Assembly: GCA_027382625.1 (NCBI GenBank)
Contig: JAJKFJ010020715.1
Coordinates: forward strand, 1-64,000
Reading direction: 5' to 3'
From: Tetmemena sp. SeJ-2015
Lineage: Eukaryota > Ciliophora > Spirotrichea > Sporadotrichida > Oxytrichidae
Length of the DNA: 64,000 nucleotides
Numbering within the stretch: position 1 is the stretch's first letter; every line of letters starts with the position of its first letter. Shown here piece after piece: positions 32,013 to 43,942 of this stretch. A model generated the notes under the pieces. That model did no database searches, had not been told where the DNA came from, and worked only from the letters and a program-made list of their open reading frames with translations. Both the position numbers and the translations under genes were made by a program.

Positions 32013-32580
32013 ATGGAGAAGAGCCACGGGTAAGTCCTCAATTCACTCACATTTACTAAACTCCTGCTTTAGAGGGATGCAAGAGGAAGAGAAAAAGTCA
32101 GGGGCAGCAGCATCGCAACCAAAAAAGTAAGACTTTCCTGCGAGTGACTTAAAATTGATAGAGGGAGTGAAAAATGGGAGCCCTTAAATTTCGAAAATGC
32201 GGCTGACTTTACCACGAAAAATATTACTAAGAGGTGGGAGGAGCAGAGAGACGCCTGGCTATCTGTAAGTTATTCATGCTTCCTAACCTGTCTGTTTTAA
32301 TAAATTCTCATTTTTAGATAGATTGGCGCTGGATCCAAGCAAACTGAACCTGATGTGCGAGGAGGTTTGAAGAGCAAGGCAGTGCCGTTGGAATAGTTTG
32401 ATTCAGAGAGGAGAATGCTCAAAAAGACTATGAAAGCAGTTTAAGGCCCCTACCCCAGGTTTGGATGCTACTACCCACTTGAAGAGATCATTGACTCTGC
32501 AATCATTTAGTTTCATTGGCTATATAGACTTGTACATGGAGATTTGGTACGACAGTGACTCAGACAGCGACGACGAATGA
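32013..32580 (+). CDS. Small protein with WEEQRDAWL motif and acidic tail
   Basis: ATG 32013, then a GTAAGT...TTAG intron (about 32030-32072), leading to MQEEEKKSGAAASQPKKQDF, WEPLNFENAADFTTKNITKR, WEEQRDAWLSIGAG, YPLEEIIDLYMEIWYDSDSD and a DE stop. The pattern (tryptophan-rich WxxxRxxWL early, PLxxxIDxxxxIW near the end) resembles the small DUF4050/Gag1-type family, from memory of that family only. A 30-bp IES (pointer GACT) is needed near the end. One base seems missing from the A-run at 32171-32175; with it the LKLIEGVKKWEPLNFENA frame is continuous. Confidence 0.6.
32493..32530 (+). other. IES, pointer GACT, body 30 bp
   Basis: GACT at 32493-32496 and 32527-32530, same phase. Joining yields E-E-I-I-D-L-Y-M-E-I-W-Y-D. 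Confidence 0.75.
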
Positions 32581-33040
32581 AGTGCAAAGATAACAGCTGC
32601 CCTGAAGGAATAGCACATGCGAGGAGAATTGCCCCAGAGAACTACAATTGAAGGCAACGCAGACCCAGAATTGAATGCCCGTGAGATTAAGCAAATGCTC
32701 TAAAATAATTTAATTCGCTTCAATTGTAAATGATGAGCTAAATGAAAAAGAAGAACAGAATTTGTGCGTTGGTTTGACTAGAATTGCATAAGCAACTTAA
32801 TTCATAAGCCTATTTAAACCTTAAGTTATCTTTTCCCCCCATGTGTTCAAACTATATACTCTGAAGTCTTTTATCTTATACATAAGAAGGTTATAAGGAC
32901 AGTGTCTTATAGCTATCTGTACTTTTTCTTCTACTATTTCTGTGACTATTAGTAGTTTTTCTAATTATTTAATCGTCTAATAAAATGGAAATTATAATTT
33001 GATTAAAAGAGGGAAACAGAAACACTAAACAACATAATAA

Positions 33041-33712
33041 TGATCAACCTATTCAAAAAGAAGAACCAGAGGACCGAGGAAGAGGAAAAGCTCAAACAAG
33101 AGCAAGAGGCTCAGGCTCAATAAGACTATTAATTTAACAATCCTTACTTTAACTTACTCAAGATGGTCAGGCACCTGCAACCGCAGTAAGAGTCAAGAAA
33201 TCCCCCGGAGAGCTCAGACTTAAGAAGGAGGTAGGAGAGTTGGACTTACCCAGACACGCAGAAATCAACTTCCCTGATCAAAATAACATCATGAAGTAGT
33301 TTTCCAAACGATTTAACCTTATATTTTTGAGATGAAGCTCGAGTTGTTCGTGAACTTGTAAGATGAGCAGAGTTCCCTTTGGTCAGGCGGCAAGTACAAA
33401 TTCACCATCAACGTTTCAAATGGGTATCCTCACGAGGCTCCAAAGTGCCACTGCGAGACTCCAATCTATCACCCTAACATCGATCTGCAGGGAAATGTCT
33501 GCCTCAATATCTTGAGAGCCGATTGGAAGCCAGTGCTGGGAATAAACACAGTCATCCTAGGGCTGGTGTTTCTTTTCATCGAGCCTAACCCTAATGATCC
33601 ACTCAACAAGGAAGCAGCTGAACTCATGAGAAACAACCCAGCTTCATTTGCACAAAAGGTAAAGACTTCTCTGAGAGGAGGAAACATCTTTATTACACAG
33701 TCTTAAATTTGA
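33041..33712 (+). CDS. UBC12: NEDD8-conjugating enzyme UBC12 (UBE2M)
   Basis: This is an E2 of the neddylation pathway that passes NEDD8 from NAE1-UBA3 to cullins. From ATG 33041: [10 protein letters not shown], matching the UBC12-specific N-terminal MIKLFxLK docking peptide, then an [10 protein letters not shown] helix, [60 protein letters not shown] with the active-site Cys after [43 protein letters not shown] and SLRGGNIF. This follows human UBE2M block by block. Two IESs (50 and 35 bp) are removed; Gln codons include TAG. Ends at TGA 33710. Confidence 0.93.
33111..33172 (+). other. IES in UBC12, pointer TCAGGC, body 50 bp
   Basis: TCAGGC at 33111-33116 and 33167-33172. Joining yields [14 protein letters not shown], in frame. 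Confidence 0.85.
33291..33337 (+). other. IES in UBC12, pointer ATGAAG, body 35 bp
   Basis: ATGAAG at 33291-33296 and 33332-33337. Joining yields [12 protein letters not shown], in frame. Confidence 0.88.
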
Positions 33713-33719
33713 TTGCTTT

Positions 33720-34430
33720 TCCATATTAGAGATAGGATATAAGTTTGATGATTTAATAAATACATCGATGGAGTAGCTTTCCCTAAGTTAGTGTGATGAA
33801 AATCGCAGCAACAGCAGAGTGTCTTATTAGAACAAGCGATAGCAGAAAGTTTAAACTATGCTTATTAATCCTATTCATTGTAATTTGGCAGCTAACGAAG
33901 CACAGGTGTGAAAAGAAGAACTTTAGTTCCTTATAGATTAAGTTTGTAATTATGCATTTTTGGTCAATTTATGTCTCTCATATGTCTTTCTCTCTCTGAC
34001 GATTTCTTTCTTTGATTTTCAATACTGAAAATTCACTTATTTTTCATTTCATCATACTGCAAAGAAATTACCCTCTACCTCCACGGACATTAAGAATAGA
34101 TATTAAGCTCGCTCAATGGATTTTTATCATTGTCTGTAAAAAAATGAATAAGTATGGTTTTTATATAGTTGGCAATCTGTCAATTTTCTGATAACCCCCT
34201 ATATATTGCAGATGACTGCGCTGTCCCTCCCTCCTTAGACTTTTTCTTTAAATAACTGATGTGCTTAATAAATTCTTAAGGATGATTCTCGAATTTATAA
34301 TCAAGCTTCCAAGTATCTTAATCAATAATTAGAAAATTATTGCCCAATTTAATAATATAAAATTCATGATACAGCTCTCATACTTCATTTTTTGCTAGTG
34401 ATATTAAATCAAATTAACTCCTTGTATTAA
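33720..34430. other. AT-rich intergenic DNA, no gene seen
   Basis: No frame on either strand is supported. It separates UBC12 from the kinase gene; both are on the plus strand. Confidence 0.4.
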
Positions 34431-34431
34431 G

Positions 34432-37400
34432 ATGAACAGGTAAATCGAAGAGGAATAGCTGCATCATACCCAACAATGCATAAACTAACTCCAGAAACAA
34501 GAACCCCACCACTAATTAAAAGTCGAGGTCCCGATAAACGACAGCAGAGCGAGCAGAATTGATCAGGACTACTCTATTACTCTTTAGGAAGAGTAATCAC
34601 CTTCCCCCACACTTAAGCTGTTCATGCCTGCAAAAGCTAGTACAGGTTTATTAATACGATATTGTATAGATTCTATATTGTATGTAAGGTGAGGCGGCCC
34701 AAATGAAGTCTGTCCAAATATTGAAAACAGATAGTTTCTCAACCTAAGATTTGTCGAATATGGATCAATCAAACTCAAACCTTGACAGTAAATCAGACAA
34801 GGCTAAGCTCACTCACTTTAATAGCTTCACTCTTCAAAGCAATCGCAAGCAGTCAATCATGACTGAGTGTCAGAATATTTAGGAGGGGGATAGCAATGCA
34901 ATATAGCAAGACGAATCATCTTAACCCGGGAGGAACTTCTTTCTTTATTATCTTTTTCTTCATTTAACCTAGGCCACAATTCGAAATTGGGGCAGCTTCA
35001 TTTTTAGAAGCGTACTCATCACACACAACTCGATGTAACTCAAGGACTCTCACCCGAGCGCTCAAATGACAACATGGATGAGGGTTCTGTAAACAGCAAC
35101 CATCTCTAAAGTGAAGGAAACAACAGACCCTAATAAACTAGCAACGAGGATGATCATTTCCTTGTTTCAGGTTTTGGCAGAAGCTTTAAGATAAAAAAAT
35201 CTAGTCAAAATATAAAATTTTCATTTCAAAGCTAGTCCCATGTTGCAAACATCCACTCTATCAGTGAAGCTTCGAGCCCATCTTAATTTTTAATTTAATG
35301 AAGCCCGCTTAAAAAAGGTGATTCAACTTTCAGTAACAGAACGAAAGACTTTCGTCTAAATCTTAAAGGTAAGTCATAAATCTATTGCTCACACTCTTTT
35401 TAAACATCTCTAACCAGCAACACACCTCTACAAAAACATTTTATCCAGCTTTAAGCATTTTCCCTAAAAAGTGCTTGGTTTTGGAAAAAATAAGCATCTC
35501 AAAATCATTTGTAGATTAGCTGACTGAGAATTATAATAATATTGTCAGTTATTTTCCTATAATATTATAAATCCACATCGACCCCTGCAAATCTACTATG
35601 AAGCATTTGTTTAAATTTAATCTTCTTGCTTTTTAGGATCTTTGAAACTGGGTCTGGATCGATCACGCTTCCCGTCGAACACTTCGTTCAGCTCTAGTGT
35701 AGTGAACCTTGACACGCTGAATGCAGACGAAATAAAGTAGATGGAAGTAGATAGTAGAGATTAGTTCGAGCAGAAATACATTCACTCCTTAAAGATACAA
35801 ATAATTTGGTTATGAAAATAAGTTTATAAAATTTTAGTGTTTGATTGAAGGGAAATTTATCGGAGAGGTAAGTCTGGCTACTCGCCATCATAAATCATGG
35901 CTCAAGAGTTCATCTGTAAATCTTCAACTCTGAATAACATAAGTCATCATCCTCTAAGCATTAAAACATAATTCATATTTTAATGAAGCTATGCACACAA
36001 CTAACCTAGTCTTTTTAAAAAATAATGAATGCGATCTCATTCATTATTTAAAAGTCATTATCATTAACACTTAATCAAGAGGCATTAACTTAATCAGCAA
36101 AGGAAAAATAAGCTTCCTTAATCTCAAAAAGATATAAATTCTCTTTGACTACATTCAAATTAAAATAGTTTTGAGAGAGAAGATGTTAATTTTTATTACA
36201 CTTTTTCCTGAGATGTGCCAAAAATAATTTATAAAACAAATGCCACCCAAATATTTAATGAGTAACTTTTTTCTAATACACTACTATCTTCCCATTCACT
36301 AATCAAACCCTATTTTTAGTCCTCTCTTATATGGTAAATATGAATTGAGTTTAGTTGCTCTATTTCACAACTCAAATCCTATTGTTACAACAAAAAGAGA
36401 GGCTTATTTTATTGCTTCACTTCTTAAAACAGAGAAAAGGAGTTTGATAGACTTCTCACTTTCTCAGTCCCTATATTTATTATTGATAGCCCCCCTTGAA
36501 TCTAACTTTTTTAAATTAGGGATGTTCAGCTGTTGTTAAAGACTAAAAATATATTTTAACTTGGAGGTTTTTATTAAGAGTGCAAGAATCGTGAGACTGG
36601 TTAAAAGTTTGCACAATATTTTTGTAAAAGTATAATGACTTAGAAAAGTTTGCAGTCAAAATCATGAGAAACTTGGATGAGGAGAGGGTAAACGCAGCTA
36701 GAAATGAATTTGAACTGCTCAAGAGCCTGCGCTAGCCTAACATTGTTAGCGTGGAAGAATTCTTTGTCACTCCAAAATCAATTTGAACTCTATTATGAAT
36801 TCTCATATTTTCATTAAAATCGATATATATGATAATGGAGTTGGTGGATGGCTGTGAGCTGATGGACAAAATTGCGGAAATTGAAAAATATGATGAGAAT
36901 GTGGCCAAAAAGCTTTTCACTCAAACGCTCTAGGCTATCTAATAAATTCACTTAAGAATAGATCAGAAACTTTAATTAGTGTAGAGTTCAAAGTTTACTT
37001 GCACTAAAATGGAATCTGTCATCGTGATATCAAGCCAAGTAACATTCTCGTTCTTAGCAATGAGGAGAAGATTAAGATCACAGACTTCAACATTTCAAAG
37101 CTTTGTAAGAATAAAAATTCTAAAATTTTTGACTCACCCCGGGCATGAACCCTTTTTCTCCCCCTGGGGTTTTTTTGCTCGGGAGGTCTATAACGAGAAG
37201 ATTAAACCTATACGCAATTTTCTGTTTTTAAAATTTGGGGGTTTTACCCTTTTTTTTTGGAAAATAAGAAAAAGGTTTTGGGATCTGCAACAAACTATCT
37301 TTTAAACCCAAAAACTGTCTATTTATATCTTCAATCGCAAGATAAATCGTAAAAATTTATTCTTTTTCCATCCTTTTTTAATTTGAAAAATTTTAAAATT

Positions 37401-40400
37401 TTAAAAAATTTTAACCCCTTAAAAATCTTTTTTTGTTTTTTAAAAAGTTCCCTATTTTAAATGAGCCCGGGCCCTAGTGTCTTTTTCCCAAACCCAAGGA
37501 CTTAGTATTTAATTGCGTGTGTGGACCAAATTTTCCCAAACGTTTTCCCAGCACAGTGGGCCCCTAAACCAACCCTTGGAAAAAGGGGAAATATTTGCGA
37601 ATTTCTAACGATATAAATGCTTTTGTATAAAGGTGATAGAAGACAAGCCCAAGACCTTGATAACTGTAGTGTAATAAATCAATAAGTAAATTCTAATGTC
37701 ATCAAATTAAAGTCTGTGGTTTTGTAAGTTTTAAAAGTATATAAATAATCATAGAAAACTAAATTAATGATAGTAAAAGGAGGAGCAGGTGATTCTATTC
37801 CCTCAAGTGATAATTCAAATGCAGGAGGAGTCTTTTTCAAGAAGGAGCAAATTAACTTTGTGGACCCAAGGAGATTTAATAACTCCAATCTCAACTAACA
37901 ACAGCAATCCTCTATGATAAGAATAAGAAAATTTTTTTCCAAAAAGGTTTTCAAAAGAAAACCTAAAAGTCTACTAAAAAACAAAATTTAAAAAAAAAAA
38001 AACCCCCAGGTTTTAAAACAATTTTGATAAAAATTAAGCACCAAACCTAATCTAGACACACCAATACTTTCTGAAAAAGGAAGAATCTAAAGTCCATTAC
38101 TAAGATTTAAAGAACAATATGTCCCCTAAGAGTTTAGAAATATACCCAAGAGTAGTTCCTCATAATTACCCAACTTAAGAGTAGCATTAAGATATCATAA
38201 ACTACTCTTAGAAGCCATCAGGAAGCATCACGATTTAGTCCCATCGAGCTTTTGAAAAAAATAGCGCAACCAAACCCACCAATACTTAAAGAGAGTAAAT
38301 CACAAGTCAAGAGGAACTTAAGCTCTAGGAGATTATCGATCAGGAGTATGGGAAATTAAACATACCTAAGGCCAATATATTCAAACGATCGAGCTAGAAT
38401 AAGATAGCTCACGGCATGGAAGCCTTGTAAACGGGCTTAGAGTCAACTAAGTCCACGCTATCTCAATAAGTATCACCACGCTTGCCTAATAAATAAGATT
38501 CAAAGTCATTTTTAAGCAATTTTAAGAGTGTAATAACTTTATTATGATGAGAGTCATATTATAATAGAGAACATTAAAACTTGATGACACAGAAGTCTAG
38601 CTCATCAGTAATCAAGAAAGTAGAGCCGCTTATATTTCAAAGAAATTCTGCCTCCAACCTCTCCACCTATCAAGGATAGTTAAATCCTACGTCAAGATTG
38701 AAGCAATACTCGAGCACCTCAAATATGAAAAAAGTCACTAAGTCGCGTAATTCGAATCTCTAGAAATCCTAGACTAGCTTTGGAAGTATAGTTCAGCAGA
38801 GCACTAGTTACTGGTCAGGTCTGCTATCTTACTTCACAGGAAATACAGCTCGAGAGGGTGAGGCTATTCATGATGGATATACTTTATGTCAATCTATATC
38901 TACTTATTCCAAGAGAGGAAGAGGTGATAAAGACTACTGAACTTTGAAAGGATAGGATCAAGTTTATAAAGAGGAGAGGCACCTAGAGAAGCTTGCAATT
39001 TCAACAAAGCCAGCAATCGAAAGGTGAGAGCATGGCAAAAACTCAACACTTTTAATGGACTGGAGATTCAAAGAATTAAATTGAGTTCAGGAAAATCTCC
39101 AAAGATATGAAGTAGTAGCATAAAGAGAGCCAAATAAAGCCATATAGAGGAACAGATAATGAAGAGATGAAACTTCTACTTAATAGAGAGATGAAACTTA
39201 GACTCAACAGAGACACGAGATAGAATCGTTCAAAGAAGATTGATTCACCGGCTATCATAGAAGAATAGTACCAATGTATATATATTCTTTAGTGAAGAAT
39301 AAGATTCTCAAGCAGACTATGATAACCCTCAGATTAATTTTGACTCTTTATAGTGTCTTAATTTTACTCAGGTAGAGATCTGCAAGGATGAATCTATAAG
39401 ATTTGATGAGCTCCTAAACGTGATAGACAGTAGAAGTATAGCTGCAATGCCCTAGGCTGATAACTAAACTTCTGCTCCTCAAAAGATTCAAATCTAGACA
39501 TTTTAAAGCAACTCAAGCTCTCAGAGATCAAGGCATCAATTCATTTCGTTTTGAGTTTTTGCAATTCATGATAGCAGTCCGATAATCAGAGTGGGTTAGA
39601 GCGTAAATATATTTTCAAACCTTTTTTTAAGCTTTCAATCTCCGAATGCGAGATTTCAAAAGACCTCACCAGAGAAGTTGGACTTTAATTCGCAACTTGC
39701 GAAGAGAGAAGAGGATTAGGATAATAACAATCATCAAAGTAGTATAAACTTGCACATAATGACGCCATCTGAGGATTTGAGTTAAGATTTAACAGAGGAC
39801 GACGACGATGATTTTAATTTAGATTAGAGAAAGAGATAAGTTTATGAGCTTCTTTATCAGCAAAATATCCCTGCTTATTTAATTTTATAATATTTGGATT
39901 TGGAATTTTTTACTACTGAAGAAAGAGATGGTGAAGAAACTGATATGTAACCTAAAGTTACAAGGCCGCATGCTATAGGAATGCTACAAATAAGAGAGTT
40001 TATCCAAAGCAAGTTCTTCAGTTGAGTAGAAGGAGAAGTAATTGCAGGCTACTGATAATCTTGTTTGGGATAATGATTTCCATTGATTCCTGAATAAGTA
40101 GCTATACTTCATCGTCTCTAAAGATCCATAAGAAATAAGTAATAATATTTAGAATGATTCTATAATTTATAATCGAGTCTTCTCTAATTATCTTATCTCT
40201 TATTCAAGATACTGCTGAAGTATAGACTACTCTGAAATATACCAGAAACTACTTCAAAGTGGCTTAGATCCAAAATAAGTTTGTTCTTACTCGTTTATTA
40301 TGAATTATTTTTATGATCCAATTGCAAAGCAAAGAGAGAGAAGGATGACTATGAGTATAGACCCTGACTCTATGAAGAGACCCACTCGACCAGTCAGACC

Positions 40401-40977
40401 TAGGAAGATGTCTGACACTTCCTCAATAATTGAAAGTCCCTCCAAAAGCAAATGCTCAGGAAGTGAGTCTAAGGTCAGCAGTTCAAGTGAGAGTATAGAG
40501 GGCAGCCCTAATCCATCTCCAGGCCTAAGTTCAAAGAAAAAGCGCCTCTCTTAAATAGAAGAGCAGTCCGATAACTCACAGAGTGTTAAATAAAGGACTG
40601 TAGGGAGTGGCTCGATGGGCGGAGCAGATGAGGAAACTGGAAGCAGAAGTTTGAACTCTGGCAAAGTTGGGCTCATGGCCAGAGTTAATAATAGACTAGA
40701 AGTGATAATCAACATTTCTGAATTAATTGATTGAAGTATTTTAGAAGGCATCCAGGAATCTGATGAGATATCTGAGAAGCAGAGTGAGTCTAACTTGGAT
40801 GATGATATCTCATTTAAATTGTTCTGTAATTAATACTAAACTTATATCGTGATAGATGTGCATTTACCTCGCAAGCAGAATATAACACCTCAGCTAAGCC
40901 AATAAAACTCCTTCACTCTCAAAATGAATACATAAATGTTTTCAATTATATTAAATTTAAGTATTTGAATCTTACAT
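34432..40977 (+). CDS. Ser/Thr protein kinase with long N- and C-terminal extensions
   Basis: ATG 34432. A Gln/Ser/Asn-rich N-terminus ([49 protein letters not shown]) leads to the kinase domain: [17 protein letters not shown] (glycine loop), [13 protein letters not shown] (VAIK Lys), [58 protein letters not shown] (HRD, catalytic loop), [13 protein letters not shown] (DFN where most kinases have DFG) and a degraded activation/P+1 region around 37.1-37.25 kb ([10 protein letters not shown]). After a corrupted interval, a very long Ser/Gln-rich tail continues ([57 protein letters not shown]) to about 40.97 kb. IESs at 34646-34726, 35894-36631 and 36780-36815 are resolved. Whether everything after 40.0 kb belongs to the same gene is uncertain. 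Confidence 0.7.
34642..34730 (+). other. IES in kinase gene, pointer ACAG, body 81 bp
   Basis: ACAG at 34642-34645 and 34727-34730, same phase. Joining yields P-A-K-A-S-T-D-S-F-S-T-Q-D-L. Confidence 0.65.
35890..36635 (+). other. Long IES in kinase gene, pointer ATAA, body 738 bp
   Basis: ATAA at 35890-35893 and 36632-36635, same phase. Joining links the glycine loop to the VAIK block: [16 protein letters not shown]. The 738 bp between are very AT-rich, and I see no frame with family similarity in them. An ORF from about 36345 to 36539 is present by chance or as a germline-limited frame. Confidence 0.6.
36774..36821 (+). other. IES in kinase gene, pointer AAAATC, body 36 bp
   Basis: AAAATC at 36774-36779 and 36816-36821, same phase. 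Joining yields [15 protein letters not shown]. Confidence 0.8.
37100..37620. other. Low-fidelity stretch inside the kinase gene
   Basis: Homopolymer runs and C/G blocks (CCCCGGG, GGGGTTTTTTT, TTTTTTTTTGG) appear abruptly in the kinase C-lobe, where fragments of the expected motifs still show (THPG..FF...[10 protein letters not shown]). A similar patch lies at about 37930-38035. The texture matches 1-660. It reads as poor consensus quality and not as an IES. Confidence 0.55.
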
Positions 40978-41705
40978 AGGATAGTAATTTCGGTTTCTTA
41001 ACTAGACTGTAATAAGTGCTGGTTTTGAAATTGATTATTATATTTATTCCTCAAATTTTACTTTACTTTACTTTAAGTATTTGAATCTATCTATAAAAGA
41101 GGAAGAATGCAAAGAGCACATGGGATCCACCGAAGAATAAAAGATCCAGGATGACTAATGATCTACCTAGCCTTTTAATTGATCCAATTTTAATTAATCT
41201 CCCTTTGTGAAAATATATATTTTTATTGAGACTAGATAAATTTGCAGTCTGATATATAATAGAGTGTGCTTCAAATATTTTTTTAACCTCATTAAGCATT
41301 TGAATTTGTAAAAAAGTAAATCTTTATTTATATCTCTAATCTTTTTAAACCTTGCAATGTGTGATTGATTTTATTTTAGAGTGTAGTCTATGTTAGGGTA
41401 TAAGTTCTCTGCGAGTTTGTTCAAATTACAATAAACTTGTAATAAACTAGATAGCGAATATTTTTATAGTGTCTAGCATTCTAATAGACTTTCTTTGATG
41501 CATCCTATTCACTACAGTTACTCTAACTAAAAGATTGAAATAAAAATATGCTCATAATTTCCTTGCAGAATTAACAGCTTTAGTAAAATGAAATAAGATA
41601 GAGTTATTAGAATGATGAGTTTGTTAATTAGATATCGAAGTGCTTTCATACATTTTCAGATGATCTATTAAGATATTTTTTATCGGGAGTTTAGATGCAT
41701 CAAAA

Positions 41706-43680
41706 TCAATGATCCTCCTCAAGTATTGACTCTAAATTAGCAGTGACTACATCTTAGTACTGCTGCTGATCTACTCTTAGTTTAACCCGCCACTGCTCCT
41801 CTAGTTCTTTCTTTTTCTTCAGTTTTTCAAAGTGCTCCGTTCTCAGGTGCCTGTATTTGCCTGCTGCCATCAGCCCAAAAGCTAAGAATAATGTCACTAC
41901 CAGTATCCCAGAAGTTATAAGCACGTCTTCCTTCTAGTTGCTGTTCAAAACTGGAGAAATAGAGACCATTAAACTCAAATTTATAGAATTATTAAATGAA
42001 GGAGTAAGGATGAGAATGAGGATGAATCCTCCAATATTAAACTGAAAGGATGATAATGATGACCACATTTAAATATTATTGAGAACGTTATAAAAACCTC
42101 CTGAAGCAGCCTCTCCAATCGGATAGGACAGCTCCACTAATTGCTCATAAGCCAGTCCTTAGATACTTGCATTGAAGAAACCATTCAACGAAAAAGCAAA
42201 CAAAGTGAATCCAAAACTACCACTCAAAATTTATCGTTATAAAGTATGATAAGATTCAAAAATGGCGTAATAAGTAAGCACCATCGCACCCACTGTTAGT
42301 AGAGTAAGCAGACACGCAGCAAACTTGTACCAAGATATAAAATGTATTAAGTGAATAAATGTTTTCCAAGGTCTGTATGTAAGCAGTATAGAGGTGATTA
42401 TACTTCCAAGTACTCCTACAAGTTGAAAAGATGTTCCAAAGTAAGAGCCATCGGTAGGAGTGAATCCATAGATACCTGTCATTTAGGGAATGACAGTCGT
42501 CAATGCACCAGTGTAGCTGACGTTCACTCCACTTGATAGGCAAGCGAGCATATAGCCTTTGTTCCTAAAGAGCTTCATCATATCTTTCTTGAGACTGTAC
42601 TTTTCCTCCTTGACAACTATGTCTCTTTCAGGAGGGGTGGGTGGGTGCTCCTTGAAAGTTAATACTACTAGTATGGCCACCACAGATGATATTATAGAAG
42701 TCACAAGCATGACATAGAATATGTGGACTCTTGCAATGTCTGGATTTTATATGTCATCATCTCTCACGAATATAGAAGGAAGGAAGCACCCGATTGATAT
42801 TCCAAGTACGTTAGAGACTGCACCAATAGTCGTTGAGTACATTCTCTCTTTCTGTGGAAACCAATTAGTAGATAACTTTGCAGGTCCATTTAGTATAAAG
42901 GCTTGAGCGATTGCGATTATAGTCTGTCCAACTAACGCAAACCAAAAGCTTATGTTGAGAAAACACCTTACCCAGCATCCAAGACAAGTAAGTACTATTC
43001 CTATGTTCAATCCATATCTAAGTCCTTTCTTATCTAGGGCGAAGACAGCTGGGAAGTTGATTGGAATGAAGGCGACCATAAATATTTGGGACATATAATT
43101 GATAGTGAAGAGACCCACTCCATAGGTCTAATATAAAGATTTAGAGGAAAGCAATTAGTTACTGATTTCAAGACATCTGTCAAAGGCGAAAATGTTATCC
43201 AGCCTGCGCCGTTCATCGCATTACAGATGCAGAATAGAACTAGCATGTAATATCTTCGAGCGTAAACTTTAATATGCCCGTCTCTTTCTACTTCTGGGCT
43301 CAACTATACGCGAGACACACTAAAATACATTTAAGGAAAGTAAGATTACTCGTTAGCTGAAAATATAAATACAATAGAATGGGATGTTAATTTCATAATG
43401 AAAGATGACTATAAACTATAGATCCTATAGGATTCTTGATATCTGTTATTCTTGAACGCCCTGAGACTTATTCATTAGAAGAAAGTGTGCTGTAGTTTAT
43501 TTGTGGACCTTTCCTTTGAGTGGGTGGTGAGCTAACACTAGTGGAATAGTCGACTGAGCTTTTAGGGTTTGTGTTATTTTGCTCTGGAGAAAGAAATTCT
43601 TGAGTTTATAGTTTAGTATATGAATCCACCTCTTTTTGGGATGATTAGCTTTGGGGTTCGTTTGAGTTATTATTTTGCAT
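41706..43680 (-). CDS. MFS transporter, FLVCR-like
   Basis: From ATG 43680 a Ser/Asn/Gln-rich cytosolic leader precedes YARRYYMLVLFCICNAMNGA and GWITFSPLTDVLKSVT (TM1), GVGLFTINYMSQIFMVAFIP and NFPAVFALDKKGLRYGLNIG (the MFS loop 2 region), AIAQAFILNGPAKLSTNWFP, GAVSNVLGISIGCFLPSIFV, IISSVVAILVVLTF, SSGVNVSYTGALTTVIPQMT and further helices. It ends in a charged coiled tail (HFEKLKKKKELEEQWRVKLR) at TGA 41706. The RWYVLxLFxxxNxxxGxxWITFSP-type start and NWFP motif are typical of the FLVCR/DIRC2 branch (choline, heme or ethanolamine transport in animals); the substrate here is unknown. The join near 43110-43165 needs an intron or IES. Confidence 0.8.
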
Positions 43681-43942
43681 TTTATAAATATTAAGACCCT
43701 AATATCTTTTTAATTTTCCAGTATATTCAAATTTGCATTATAGAATTTTAATAAGAGAAGATAAAATAATAAATTCATAACAAAGGAAGTCTTGTAATGT
43801 TAAACCTTAACATTAAGAGCTGGATATGCTTTTTAATAACAATTAATCTTATATTTATAAAAAGCATTCTTACAACGCACAAAATTAGCATGAAGAAATC
43901 AAAATATAGGTTAAAAACTTTTCTATTTCATTAACAATGGCC

